Source of the DNA: Ophiocordyceps camponoti-saundersi (nom. inval.)
Taxonomy: Eukaryota > Ascomycota > Sordariomycetes > Hypocreales > Ophiocordycipitaceae
NCBI GenBank assembly: GCA_003339415.1
Contig: PDHQ01000373.1
Location: 1 to 24,030, forward strand
Direction of reading: 5' to 3'
Length of the DNA stretch: 24,030 nucleotides
The position numbers and the translations under genes were made by a program. Below, piece by piece: positions 1 to 11,539 of this stretch. The notes beneath the pieces are model-generated. The model saw nothing but the letters and a program-made list of their open reading frames with translations, made no database searches and was not told where the DNA came from. Position 1 is the stretch's first letter; every line of letters begins with the position of its first letter.

Positions 1-24
1 AAAAACACAAAAAACAAAAAAAAA

Positions 25-84
<60 letters not shown>
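1..84. repeat. A-rich low-complexity tract
   Basis: Nearly pure A, with a few ACA interruptions in the first 25 bases. The interruptions contain CA dinucleotides that are otherwise almost absent from this window. That suggests the tract is not part of the mutated repeat next to it, and that it may be a contig-edge artefact like the homopolymers beside the N gap. Confidence 0.8.
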
Positions 85-88
<4 letters not shown>

Positions 89-109
89 GAAAAAAATATA
101 TTTACGAAA

Positions 110-3100
110 ATGCCTAAGGAATTTAATATACGGGGAGGATATAGTAAAGATAGCATAGTCTTTATATCGTATAACCCGGTCTTTCTAAATAAGCTAACGC
201 TTATAACCCTTACCGATAACTCTTCTAAGTTTTATTCCCGCTATAAGATTAAGTATTTTAATTCGCTAGCTAAGCTCTTATATATATACGGCTATCTATC
301 CCCCTTAAATACTAGATCTAACCTACCTTTCCCTCTTTGCGAAAATAGGCCGCCGCTTCTAAGAAATAACCGAATCTAAAGCTTTTAACTTTGCCGCTAT
401 ATATAGACTTTTTTAAGAAAAATATAGTATCGATTATAAGGAAAATACCCCAGATCTGCTATTAGATAACTTTAAAACTAAAAAGGAATTTTCGCTTAGT
501 ATAATATTTATTATTAGTTCCTATCTTAAACTTATTACTATCCCGCCGGCCGCCTAAATCCTTATACCCTAAAACTATATTCGGATTTTATTATTTAACT
601 AGTAAATATAATATAATACTAAATACGCTAGCAAAACGCTACCCTTCGATATATATAACCGCACGTTCTATATTACTAACTTATCCTCTTTTAACGCCTA
701 GTTTATAGTCCTTTACCTAAGCAAACCTTACGATTAAGATACCTAATATTAGCACCGCTAATAATACCCTCTACCCCCTAGCTTACTTAAGCTATATTAC
801 GCTATCCTCTTATCCCGGTATATTTAGTATATTTTTACGCTTTTCCCGCCTTCCTAGTCTCTCCCTAACCTTACTAGCTTATCGATAAATATAAATATAC
901 GTTATTAGATTTCCTATTAAGACTAGTCTATATTTTAAGTCCTTTTTATACGATATTAGGAAACGTTTGCCGGCGCGTATACTTACGATACCTTTTAGAA
1001 TAAGAACTCGCCCGCCTTTTATATATATAATATTAGCTTTAATATAGAACTTAATCCCGGCTACTACCCGCCCTATCCTACTCCCTATCCTTATTTCCCC
1101 CTTATAGTAAATACTATTATATAACCTTTACCGGTTACCCTTAATATATCTTAAGATATTACTTAGTTATCCGAAAAAGGGAATCTTCGCGATACGCGTA
1201 AAGATAACTTTTCTAATATTTACTCCTATTACGGTAACTCCGACGATAACTTTCCTAATACTAATTACCGTAACGATAATACCGATAATACTAATAATAT
1301 AAATACGAAGGATAGGAATAAGAGACTCTTTACTAGCCGCTTTAACTAATTTCTTCGGTATTTATAAGCTGAATATAATCTTTCCTATATCGAATAACTC
1401 TCCTACGCCCTCGCCGTCGATATTAGCTATTCCCCCCCCTAGCTCGGAGACGATTCTAACCCCCCTCGCCGGTCTAATAACCTATTTAATAAATCGCTAT
1501 CCCCTCCCCTTAGGTATCGAGATAATCCCCCCTCGCCTTGCGAATCTAACTACGCTTCTAATAGGGCGCTACCCTCTAACCCCCCGTAAAAATACTATTT
1601 ATTAGCTAATTTTAAGAGTTTTAGCAGGGGGTTAGTAAGCCCCGATAACCTTATATTTTACCCCCTTACTTTCTACTTATATTATAAGAACTTATTATTA
1701 ATAGGCCCCCCCTCGTTCCTCGAAAAACGCTATTATATTATATATTATAACGAGAGTATTCGTAACTATAACCTTTCTAATAGTTTATATTATAACGCTG
1801 CGGCGGAAAAATACTTACTTTTCTTCGGCCCTTTTTATAGCTCCTTTACTACTAGCCGTTCCCTTACTACGAAACCCGGTTATCTCTTAACGATAATAGG
1901 CCTTCTTATAGCAGCTTTTATACTCCCGTTAGTTAAGGCGGAACCTTATATAATAAAATAGCGTAGCCTTATAGAAGCTATTACCCCCCCTCCTACTAAT
2001 AGCGCTTAGGACCCCGACTTAATTTACCTATTCTTTTATAAGCGCTAATATATCTACTTAGCTATCCGCGACTCCTTATTTATTTTCCGTATAAAGTAAG
2101 TTATAACTATATGAGTTTTAGAAATCCTTAAGTAACGCCGCGACTTCTTTATTCTCTTTAACCCGCTCTTATAGCTTATCGTCTTCTTTCTCCGTAACCT
2201 GCGCGAATATCTCTACCTCCTACGTAAGTTCGAACTTTTTAGTTTCCCCGGTATCTTCGGTTACTTTGCTATAGTTTTCTATTATATTACTAATATTATC
2301 GCGTAATACTTAGCCTCGCCTCCTAGCCCCGCTCCTAATAATAACTTTAGTCTCGCTAACTACGAAGCTATAGCCCTCTTCGATTATCTAGGTAAATATT
2401 ACTTTACCGGCGAACTTAACCTCCTCCTACCCTCTTTTTTTAAGTATCTTAATACTATAGCTAATATATAAAAATACGCTTAGCTATTAATCTCGCGTAA
2501 TATACTTAACTTTAGTAATCCCTTATTTAATATAGGAACCCGCTTTTAGCCCCTTACTATATTTCGATAGCTAGTTCTCTTATATATCCCCTTGATTAGT
2601 TATTATTATAACCCTATCCTTATTATTAAGAGGTATACCTATTCTTAAGCTACGTTTTTTAATAGCCTTAGTATTATTTAGGTAAAATACGTAAGATATT
2701 TCCTAAGCTATATTTTTTAGTATTCTTAGATTCCGTAAATAAAAGCCTTTATCTCCTACTAATTCTAGTAATAAGTTAATACTTTAACGCTTATAATTTT
2801 CGATAACGCGACCGATAGAAATTCCGCTATCTTTTTATAAGATATTATATTTACTCTTAAGATATAGGAATAGTCCTTTAATCCCTTTTCCGCCGCGTTA
2901 GTTTACCGTTATATAACCCCCTCCCTTATCCTCTACGCTATACTCCTAATATAATAAAAAGGTTACTTAAGAAACTCTGCTAATATACTTATACTACTCC
3001 TTCCTTACTCCTATACGAATAGTTTACTAGCTATACTAAGGATATTATATAAGTATATTATAATCTTACTAATATTACTAGCTTAATACTTTTATTTAAA

Positions 3101-4138
3101 TATATTACTTAATATCTTATATTATATATACTTATTTATTATATAAATAAGGTAAATATTAATTATAAGGATTAGGTCCGCTTACTTATTACCGCTATAA
3201 CGGAAAAATTAATAGATTAGATATTAAGCTTCCTTAACGGTCGCCTTTTTATTAGCTATATCCGCTATTTCTAATTAGATTATATCGCCTTTACTTATAT
3301 CGCCCTTACGCTACTTAGTTCCTTAAGGCGGTTAGCCCTCGGGGCCTAGTAAGCTATCTCCCTCCTTACGAATATATAAGGCTTACCTATCTATTTTTTT
3401 TAATTCGGCCTTACCCCCCCTTTCTCCGCTATCCCTCCTTTTCTCGAATAAGGCTTTATAAACTTTCTCCTCCCTTACTCGATATAGTTAACTAATATCT
3501 ATAAATACTACCGATATATATTATCTATAATTTAAAACGCTAGCTTCCGCTAGAAATTAAATACCGTTATTATACTTATTTTTATTATTACCGCCGCTTT
3601 AAGTATATTATATTTTAATATTAACTAAGGCTATTTTATAATCTTAAAAAAGAAGATAAATCTACGATATTTATTAGTTTACTTCGTATTACGAATATTT
3701 TAATTTTTATTTCCTAATTAGTTCCCCCTAAAAAAATATATAAATAATATAATATTAGTTAGTAAAATAATAAAGAAGATTAGTAATACTAATTACCTTA
3801 CCCTATTAGTATTTTATATTATTATATTTTTTTCTACTTTATTAATATTCCGGTTTTTAGAATATAAATATATTAATTTCCGTACGCTTATTAAGCTTCG
3901 CTTACTTAAGTTTACCTCTCCGCGTAAGCACCTACGCCGTACCGAATATACTCTTCCCCTTAGAGATCGTTTATATATTAGGTATAAAGCTTTACTTACT
4001 ATATAGCGTTATAGCCCCGAGCGATATCTATAAACTATTTTCGATAGTTTAAGCGCCGAAGTAGGTATAAGGGAAAACAGGATAGTTAAAAGAGAATATT
4101 AGCGCTAGGAGGTAATATATAGTTTTAGTATATCGTAG
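110..4138 (+). pseudogene. Long RIP-degraded coding relict A, family not recognised
   Basis: A heavily mutated coding relict; product not recognised. The first 90 codons (110-379) form an open frame from a rare surviving ATG (MPKEFNIRGG). The likely frame then moves by one base near 372 and runs to about 3180 with only TAA/TAG interruptions, as expected from mutated Gln/Trp codons. It changes again and continues from 3182 to the TAG at 4136-4138. About 1,300 codons are covered. A stop-free stretch of about 120 codons lies at 1590-1959 and ends in a hydrophobic segment (GYLLTIIGLLIAAFILPL) that could be a membrane span. About 1200-1350 is Asn/Asp-rich, followed by Pro/Ser-rich sequence. The C-terminal 90 codons are rich in Arg/Lys (for example PRKHLRRTEYTLPLRDRL). 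No reverse transcriptase, integrase or DDE signature was seen. It may be more than one gene. Since RIP needs repeats, a mobile element origin is inferred. Confidence 0.5.
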
Positions 4139-4199
4139 AAAAAATAAGAATTATATATTTTATATATAAAATATAAAAGACTTATAATTTTATAGCTTA

Positions 4200-6840
4200 A
4201 TTACGGTTAATTATAAATATAAAATATTATATAGAAATTTAATATTATATAAGCTTTTAAAAATCTAAAGATAACTAATAAAAGAATATTATATTTAACT
4301 TAATAACCTTATATCGTACTATTATAAGCTAAGCTATAATATATTATAAAATATAAAGTTAGCCTTAACTTATAATATACTACTCGCGTTTATATATATA
4401 TATCCTATAATATAAATTTTAATATTTTTTACTTCTATTAACCTTACTATATATAGTTTAGTTTATAACCTTTATATAGATTATTAATTATATAATATAA
4501 AACTCGAAACGTAAAATACTAATATCTCTTATAATATTTTCTATATAAGCTTTTACTATTTATAAAGAAGGCTATATAGACTAGTAGCTATTACCGATTT
4601 ACTAGAGAATAGTAGCGCTAGGAAGAGATAAAAATATCTTTTTAAGAGTTATACGTATATTATTAAATAGTCGAAAATAACTTTTAGAGTTCCGAAGGCC
4701 TCTATAGACTAGAGTTATAATAGCAGCTATATAAAGATAGCAGCTACTATCCGAGTAAATAGTATAACCTAGTTTTCCTCTATAGATAAAATAGGTAAAT
4801 AAAGTATTTAGCCCTTAAGCTTATTCTTATATTTATTTATAAGTTACTAATTATAATTCGAGTCTAAAATATAACTTATAGCTAAAACTTTACTAAACGG
4901 AATTATAGCTTTACCTAAACTTTATACCTTTATATAATAAACTATTTACTAGCCCTACTAATCTTTTATATAAACCGATACTCGAAATAGTTCCCTCTTA
5001 CTAAGATATATAAGAGAAGGCCGGAGACTAAATAGACTATTCGATAAAGCTTTCGGGATACCGAAATCCTACTTAGTTTTTTACCTACTATCCTAAGCTA
5101 TATAATAATATATATATAATAAATCGATCGTTTTTTATAATCGGATTTTTCTCCTTAAGTTATTTCTAAAACTCGGGTTTTTACCCTATATTATACCCGC
5201 TATCCCGATACTACCTTCTTTACTATATCTATCCTTCGAGAAGTAAACCCTAAAAAATAGCTAGATTATTTAATATACGCCTAAAAAATTCGAAAATTTC
5301 CTCTTAGCTATTTAGCTATCCTAGCGCTAATATACCTTAGTATATATCTTACTATCCCGAATTCTATAGCTACTATACTTAGAAGAAGTTAACTACTATT
5401 CTTTATACTTATTCGTTTTCCCTAATAACGGCGTATAACGTAGCTATATACCTCCCGCGACCCTTCGCCGTATATATCTAAACCCGTCTATATATATTTT
5501 ATATTCTATCTATTATAATTATAAGTTTAACGTCTCTCTTAGCTTAGAAGCTTAGAATATCTTATCGCTCTTTATACCTATTACCTAAATTTTTAGAATA
5601 CTTACTTTACCCGAATACCGCGTAATTAATAATAATAGCGAAAATATATATCTTCCTTACGCTTTTATTAATAAGCTCGGAAAATAATTAGATAGCTTAA
5701 AAATAATAGAAAAGTTAAATTTTTAAGGAATAAATTAAGTAATAAAAAGCTTCCTTCCCTTCTAAATCGTAAGGTTTACGTAGTATATAATATTATTTTA
5801 AACTTCCTTACCTTTACTTACGCTACTATTAGATCTCTTTTAGTAGTTTAATAGTTACTAAATAAGCCGGCGTATATTACCTTAAACTTAATTACCGGGG
5901 CCTTTATACTTATCCTATTATCCTAATATTCCCTTTTATAAACCCGAAAAATATCTATAGATACTATACTTACCGGTACCTAGGATAGAGTTATCCTGCT
6001 AGGCGGTAGTAACTTATAAGTCGTTATTCGCAGCTTATAAGCTTATATAATAAGAAAGTTACCCTCCTTTCTCTTCTATACGAGAGAAAATTTCTTCCCT
6101 TTTTATCCTCCGTAGAAATAGTAGTAACTTTAAAATACTACTATTATTATTATTATTAGTATTAGTACTATCGGCGGTAGTAGTTTTATCGTATAAAGAA
6201 TAAAGATAAGTAGAAGTAAAACGACGACGATAACGAGGGGGGGGAAAAAAAAATATTTATCGCTACTATACTTAGTTACTTACCCCTCTCTAACGGGCTT
6301 ATTACTATTACTCTTAGCTCGGACGATAAAATTAAGGCTAAATTTCTTTAAGCTATTATCTTTATATATATCTCCTTCGTATAATATACTTTAGTAAATA
6401 TCTGCTAATTATATAGTAAGATAAGGAATATCTTTACCTTTTTAGGACGTTATACGATATTACTTTTCGCTTACGCTTAGGCGAGACCCCCGTTAAGCTT
6501 ATCGCTAAGGTAGTCCGTTATCCGTCTTATTACCGGGCGATTATTATCTAAGCTACCGGTCGGTTCCTTGCCTAGGGGCCTTACGGTCGTCGGTGCCTCC
6601 GGCGAGGGAGTATTCCCTTCTCTAGCTACTAGCGCGTGCGCGGCTACTAAAGGGGCGTATATATATTATATATTTAGGACTCCCGCGGGAGCGCGTGCGA
6701 TTATTATTATACCTAGGATAACGATAATAATAATATAGACGAAGATAAGAATAACGACGAAGACGTAGATAATAATAAAGATAATAAAAACGAAGAAGAT
6801 AACGATAAAGAGGAGGACGATAACGGTAAGCATAAGGAGG

Positions 6841-6899
<59 letters not shown>

Positions 6900-6923
6900 G
6901 ATAAGCCTCTCGCCTCTTCTTAG
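4200..6923 (+). pseudogene. Long RIP-degraded coding relict C with acidic C-terminal tail
   Basis: One frame can be followed from about 4200 to 6235, with TAA/TAG as its only stops. 4980-5710 is the cleanest part (for example TRNSSLLLRYIREGRRLNRL and PPATLRRIYLNPSIYIL). At the homopolymer pair G8A9 (6238-6253) the best frame moves by one. The new frame runs to about 6716 and is stop-free over its last 50 or so codons (GRLLSKLPVGSLPRGLTVVG). A further change leads into a stop-free Asp/Glu/Asn/Lys-rich tail at 6717-6923, encoded partly by an (AAT)n tract and ending at TAG. Slippage at the homopolymers is a natural reason for the frame changes. The family is not recognised and no catalytic motif was seen. 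It follows relict A by about 60 bp in the same direction, so both may come from one element about 6.8 kb long. Confidence 0.42.
6841..6898. repeat. (AAT)n microsatellite
   Basis: Uninterrupted trinucleotide repeat of 58 bp. Read on the plus strand it encodes polyasparagine inside the acidic tail of relict C, so it probably grew from an Asn/Asp codon run. Confidence 0.95.
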
Positions 6924-7029
6924 GTACGCCGCTATTATTATACGCTAGCGCTTACGTCGCTAACTGCGTTATCGGATAACTAGTAAAAGCGGGAGGCGGC
7001 GCTAATATTTAATTTATAGAAATTACTTT

Positions 7030-8340
7030 TATAGGCGCCCGCGGCGGGATCACTTCGGCAACTGCTTCTATCCTAACCGTTATCTTATTTATCTTAACTA
7101 GTTATCTAAGAGCGTTATTACGACCCTTCTTCGTTATAGCCTCGGCTAGATTATTTTTTTCCTATTAATTTAAAATATCGCGGTAATTTTCTTCTTTTCG
7201 TATAATTTACGTAAGCTTATTATATTAATTATAAGCCTCTTCTATCTTATACTACCTAGGTTAATAAGGTAGCTAGAGCGATTATTATTTTATATAAGGC
7301 TCTAAATAGACTCCGGCAGCTATAAGCTTCTTACGATTTTCTTAACCGCGGCGTTAAGGGCGATATTACTATTAACTACTCGTATAATATCGTATAGTTT
7401 GCCCGTAAGCACGCTTCCTATTACTATCTTATATTTCCCTAAGGACTAGAGCTTAATATTACCGTAAATAGAGACTTCGGTCTCCGTATAAGCTATCTCC
7501 TTACCTAAAACGATAACGAATCTTATCTGCTAGTATAGGTCCTTATTATCCGCAAACTAGCCCTTGCTAAATATCTAAAGCTTCGTATAAAGGGGGTCGA
7601 GAGGGATAGAGCCTAGTACTCGATTAGATTTCCTTATATGCCGTCGTACGCGGTTATTTAAAGCGTCGAGTCCTCCTTTTTCGGGGTCTAGACTCGGGCA
7701 GCGGCTAAGAGGTTGTCCTTATTTCGGGCTAGTAAATAGATAGGATCTATATATCTCGCTCGCGTTACGGAAGGTATGCCTGCAGCGCGTTCTACTTAGC
7801 TAGGCTAATAATCTATAATACTTATACCCGTCCTTTTTATTTTAAGGTAATACTATTACCCTTAAAGTAAACTTATCCGTAGTTAAATTTTATAGGCGCC
7901 TCTAATCCTTACTAACGATCGAGAAGTTCGCGGGCGATAATATCGTAAAGCTATCTATAATACTCCTTACGATAGGTATCGGCGACGAAGACTTAACTGC
8001 CCCGTTATACGGCCTACTATACGAAAATATCTACCTTATAAATCGATATAAAAAAGCACTTAAGAGGATAAATTTCGCGGCTTCTTCGGTAGCGCCCTCC
8101 TCTTCGTACGATAATTTATTAATACTATTATCGTATCCTTTATATTTAAGGAGGCACGTATCGAATTCGTCTTCCTTATAATTTATCGATTAGTAATTTT
8201 CTTCTTATAGATAAAGTAGCGCTTCTTCGTACGAGGAAACGTGCGATATTTATTAAAGCGAACTTGCTTAAGTTTCCCTATACTAAAATTCTATAAGGGT
8301 AATTCGTACGGTAACTAGGGAATCCGCCCGACCGATTCCC
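7030..8340 (-). pseudogene. Minus-strand retroelement relict, part downstream of gag
   Basis: Read on the minus strand, this stretch gives charged, Gln-rich protein-like segments in more than one frame, again interrupted only by TAA/TAG. Examples are the run EDEFDTCLLKYKGYDNS followed by an acidic patch (about 8190-8090) and RPRKRRTRRFK (about 7660). Another is a Lys/Arg/Asn-rich stretch with KKGRNNALR (about 7100). It lies directly downstream, on the same strand, of the Gag-like segment at 8423-8945, so it is probably the rest of the same element. I found no clear protease, reverse transcriptase or integrase motif. The frame changes mean its order is uncertain. Confidence 0.35.
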
Positions 8341-8385
8341 TCTATTTATAATAATATCGTAATATATATACCCGTATAAGGAATA

Positions 8386-8422
8386 GAAAAAAAAAATAAA
8401 AAAAATAAAAAAAAAAAATAAA
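8386..8422. repeat. A-rich tract inside the minus-strand relict
   Basis: Poly-A broken by single T bases on the plus strand (T-rich on the minus strand). It falls just after the end of the Gag-like frame, where slippage could have broken the reading frame. Confidence 0.8.
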
Positions 8423-8945
8423 CTTCGTAAGAGGATATCTAGTTAATAAGTAATAAGTATTATCTACTACGCTATAGCACGCTCTCGTTATCGCAGCGTA
8501 AACTTTAGCTACTACTTCGCTAAGGGTATCCTATATAAGTTATATCTTCCCGATAAGTTCTTCGAAGACTTTAGGTATTAATTTCTTAAGGAATTTTCCT
8601 TATTCTATAGTAAACCTTATGCCGGTCTATCTTATCCGGTATTCCGCACGATTCTTTCTTATATTAAGATATAAATCGGCTATCGACTAGATCTCGTCCT
8701 AAGTCTTATTAGGTTTTATATAATAGAGGTAGTATAATTACGCAGGCCCTTTAAGGATATCCGGAAAGACAGCGTAGTACTAATCTTCCGCTTATACTAA
8801 TCTTTCGGCGGTATAATATAAATAGCTTAGCTTTAACGTGCAGATATCGTACGGTCGCCTTAAATAGTTTTAGTCCTTCTACTATCCCTTATTAAAAGCT
8901 ATAACCTTCTTATACGTAATTAGCCTATCCTAAACTAGTTATATG
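8423..8945 (-). pseudogene. Gag-like relict of an LTR retrotransposon
   Basis: About 174 codons can be read in one minus-strand frame with only TAA/TAG stops. The order of segments resembles ascomycete retrotransposon Gag proteins as I know them. A segment reading YYAVFPDILKGPA is followed by LYYLYYIKPNKT and a DEI tract. Next come SIADLYLNIRKNRAEYR, a Lys-rich helix with KVFEELIGK, and a segment with TRACYSVVDN. In that family the protein forms the particle that packages the element's RNA. The matching L...A..FY, T.DEI and ACR-like positions are pattern recognition only; no database comparison was possible. Start and end are unknown because ATG codons are erased and an A-rich tract follows at once. 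Confidence 0.5.
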
Positions 8946-9284
8946 TAGCGTAATATAAAAGCCGGGCTTATAGGGATCGTTATAGGGGCTATTAATAGTT
9001 CCGGTATCGGCGTTACTTCGTACGAAATTATACGGGTATAGGTCTCCGCGCTTTAATATAACGATTTCTCCTAATACTTAGATATATTAAGGAACTTATT
9101 AATTAGATATCGTAAGTATTTTAACGCTAACTTTATTATTTATATTATTCTTTTATTTAATCTTAGTATTATTATTCCTATCTATCGGAATTACTTCGAA
9201 TAGGTATATATCCTTTTATATATAATGCCTAAGGTAGCCCTTAGGTATAAATAAAGATAAAAAAAAAATCACTTCTCTTACTCT

Positions 9285-9550
9285 TATTATTAACGCGTTT
9301 ATAACCGATAACTCCGTCGGGAGCGAAGGAGTAGTATATTCGCCGCTACGGGTTTATTAGTTATATTAGCTTTTTTTATTCTTATTATTAACGCGGTTAT
9401 CGTCGATATTTACCGCCACGGTCCTTAACGATCGTTACCGCGTTAGTAGTAAGAATAATAAAAGCTAGTATATTTAATAAACTTGCGGCGGCGAATATAC
9501 TACTCCTTCGCTCCCGACAGTATCGTCTATTATAACCGCGTTAATTATAA
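9285..9550. mobile_element. Nested palindromic element, MITE-like
   Basis: The left half (about 9285-9405) and right half (about 9430-9550) are reverse complements with scattered differences; the best block is GTCGGGAGCGAAGGAGTAGT near 9317 against its complement near 9500-9518. The whole is a near-continuous palindrome centred close to 9417. The exact 15-mer CTTATTATTAACGCG occurs at 9283-9297 and again at 9381-9395, with diverged complements in the right half. Each arm is therefore itself bounded by a repeated end motif. There is no coding capacity. This fits a non-autonomous, foldback-type DNA transposon remnant. Target-site duplication was not clear. Confidence 0.7.
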
Positions 9551-9699
9551 TAATAGCCCTCCTTCGGCAGTAGTCGAGCGTCTTAAGATCTCGGTCTCTC
9601 TTAAGCTAGATAGTTAGTTTAAATCCGGCGTAGAGTACTAGTGTTTTTACCGTAAAGCCTAAACTAAGTTATACCCCTAAAATATACTTATTCTAACTA

Positions 9700-10935
9700 A
9701 GCTAAGGTAATTAATAATCTTAAATAGTCTCTAGCCGGTACCGTCGATTTTATTAAAATTACTACTTACTAGAACTAATCCTATGCTCGTAAGTTTACTA
9801 TAACCGTTTATATTATTAATCTAAAAACTAATTTGCGAATTATAGCAGCGCTAAGTAGGCGTTTAAGAACAACGGAGCCGGAGCCTCTTTATAGGGAATT
9901 ATACCCTAAGTATTTATCTAGTAGATATAGCACTACCTAGCACCGATTTATAAACTATCTTCGTCGTAAATATCTCTTACTTATATAATTAGGCTAACCG
10001 CCTCTTCGGCGAACGAGAAACCTACTCTTCTTATCTTATATCGCCTAAGCTACGGAATACTAGCCGATATAAACTATAGCCTCTCGCTACTAACCGGCTA
10101 ACTATCGTAATATAATATATTTCTACTTTTTTATAAACGCTATCTTATAACTAGCTTATAGTTATTCCTAAAAGCGTAAGCACGGATAACTTATAATAAA
10201 GTCCTTTCTAAAAGCGATATTTAAAGCTTATACTGCGCTTAGCGCTTAATATATCTTTTATAATTTACCGCTATTTCGGTTACTACTTATTTACTTTTAG
10301 ATATCTTATCGGTTCTAGTCTTCTTTATAAGGGGGGGGCTAGCGGTAAAGGCCTTGCTAAAGGAACTTATTCTAATAGTTATTATAGTACCCCTAGGCCT
10401 TATTACGAAAACTCTAAATATCCGCCGGCGTAAAGTTTACTCCTAGGAAAGCTTTTAAGATACTATCTATAAAGAATACGTTATAAAGAAAAATAAATTA
10501 ATAACGGCGACTAAGTATATCTAGTATATTTAGAGACTTCTCGCCCTAGGCCTCTAGGAGATTATAGATAACGGGAGTTATAGTAAGCTATTCTTCTTAC
10601 TTAAAAGCACTATAACTACTAGATCTAGGTATAGTAAGGTAGTGCGTTAAGAATATACCGCTATTACCTCCCTAGAACTTAGGCTACGGCGAGAATATAC
10701 TATAGCTACCTTAGCTTTAAAGCTACGGATTAATAGGCACCTGCTAGAAACTGCCCGATTACCGGTCTAGCGTTTACGGGATATTACGGCCGCCGCGGCT
10801 AAAACTGCTGCCTTAACCTTATACGCTGCCTTAGCTACGGCCCGCTATAAAGCCACCGTAGCTAGATATTATAAGTTGCGAAGGGTAATAGAATATATAA
10901 GAGATAGTATTATTATAAGGAAAATAAGTAAGTAA
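9700..10935 (+). pseudogene. RIP-degraded coding relict D
   Basis: Family not recognised. The best N-terminal frame (about 9725-10320) gives LAGTVDFIKITTY, then a basic region with RTTEPEPLYRELYPKYLS and RRKYLLL, with TAA/TAG as the only stops. At a G8 run (10331-10338) the frame is lost. From 10339 another frame can be followed to a stop near 10935. It includes Arg-rich RLRREYTIATLALKLRI and an Ala-rich, probably helical segment (ITAAAAKTAALTLYAALATA) near 10785-10850. A long Ala/Leu helix near a C-terminus is compatible with the coiled tail of several transposases, but no catalytic DDE triad was seen. Around 10340-10440 more than one frame is equally open, so the join is unsure. Confidence 0.4.
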
Positions 10936-10964
10936 ATAGGTAAGTAAGTAACTAAGTAAGTAAG
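10926..10964. repeat. (TAAG)n microsatellite, imperfect
   Basis: Tetranucleotide repeat of TAAG/GTAA units with a few changes, just after the end of relict D. Confidence 0.85.
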
Positions 10965-11139
10965 ATAGTATAGTATAAAGGGGTAATAAGTTTAGGTCTA
11001 TGTTTTTTTCCCTAATATATAACCGTATAAATTCGAGGAATAGAAAAAAATATAGAAAAAACCTATAGCGTAAAGATTCTACGTGTTCGTTTTTTTTTAT
11101 TATTTTACTAGTTAAGCTAAAGCCCTACCTTTTAGATAG

Positions 11140-11300
11140 TAGTTGCAAACGGCGCTTAGTAAAGTTAATAGCCTAAAGTTCTAAGCTGCTACCTTATAGG
11201 CCTTACTAGCTTTTTTATACTTTGAGGGCAGCTGGCAGCTATTAGGTGCCGGGTGCAAACCCGCGACGGGCACCTAAGGTATACCTCCTAGCAGCAACTA
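11140..11300. mobile_element. Small, weakly RIP-mutated element with short terminal inverted repeats
   Basis: TAGTTGC at 11140-11146 is matched by GCAACTA at 11294-11300. Between them lie CA, TG and even TGG/TGA contexts (11220-11235) that are nearly absent elsewhere in the window. A hairpin is present: AGGTGCC (near 11245) pairs with GGCACCT (near 11269), enclosing GGGTGCAAACCC, which matches the pol III B-box consensus only loosely. A 9-bp microsatellite follows about 107 bp downstream. It could be a young MITE, or a SINE-like unit with a simple-repeat tail. Confidence 0.5.
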
Positions 11301-11406
11301 TAAGGAAAATAAAATCGGATTTTTTATCTAACCTTTCTATCTTCCTATTATTCTTCCTTATTATCTTTATCACCCTTATCGCCCTTATTACTTCCTTATT
11401 ATTATT

Positions 11407-11514
11407 ATTACCTTTATTATCCTTATTATCTTTATTACCTTTATTACCCTTATTACCCTTATTACCCTTATTACCCTTATTACCCTTATTACCCTTATTA
11501 CCCTTATTACCCTT
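11407..11514. repeat. 9-bp microsatellite (ATTACCCTT)12
   Basis: Twelve units of 9 bp, the last eight (11443-11514) identical. It accounts for the Leu/Pro-repeat open frame on the plus strand and the Ile/Arg/Val-repeat frame on the minus strand. Neither of these looks like a gene. Confidence 0.95.
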
Positions 11515-11539
11515 ATTACTTCCTTATCGTTATTATTAT

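Noticed and set aside
1200..6260. GAC/GAT pairs as a possible reverse transcriptase YxDD active site
   Set aside because: None lies in a suitable Tyr-x-Asp-Asp context within the best frames; those near 1240 and 6210 are in low-complexity acidic or basic stretches.
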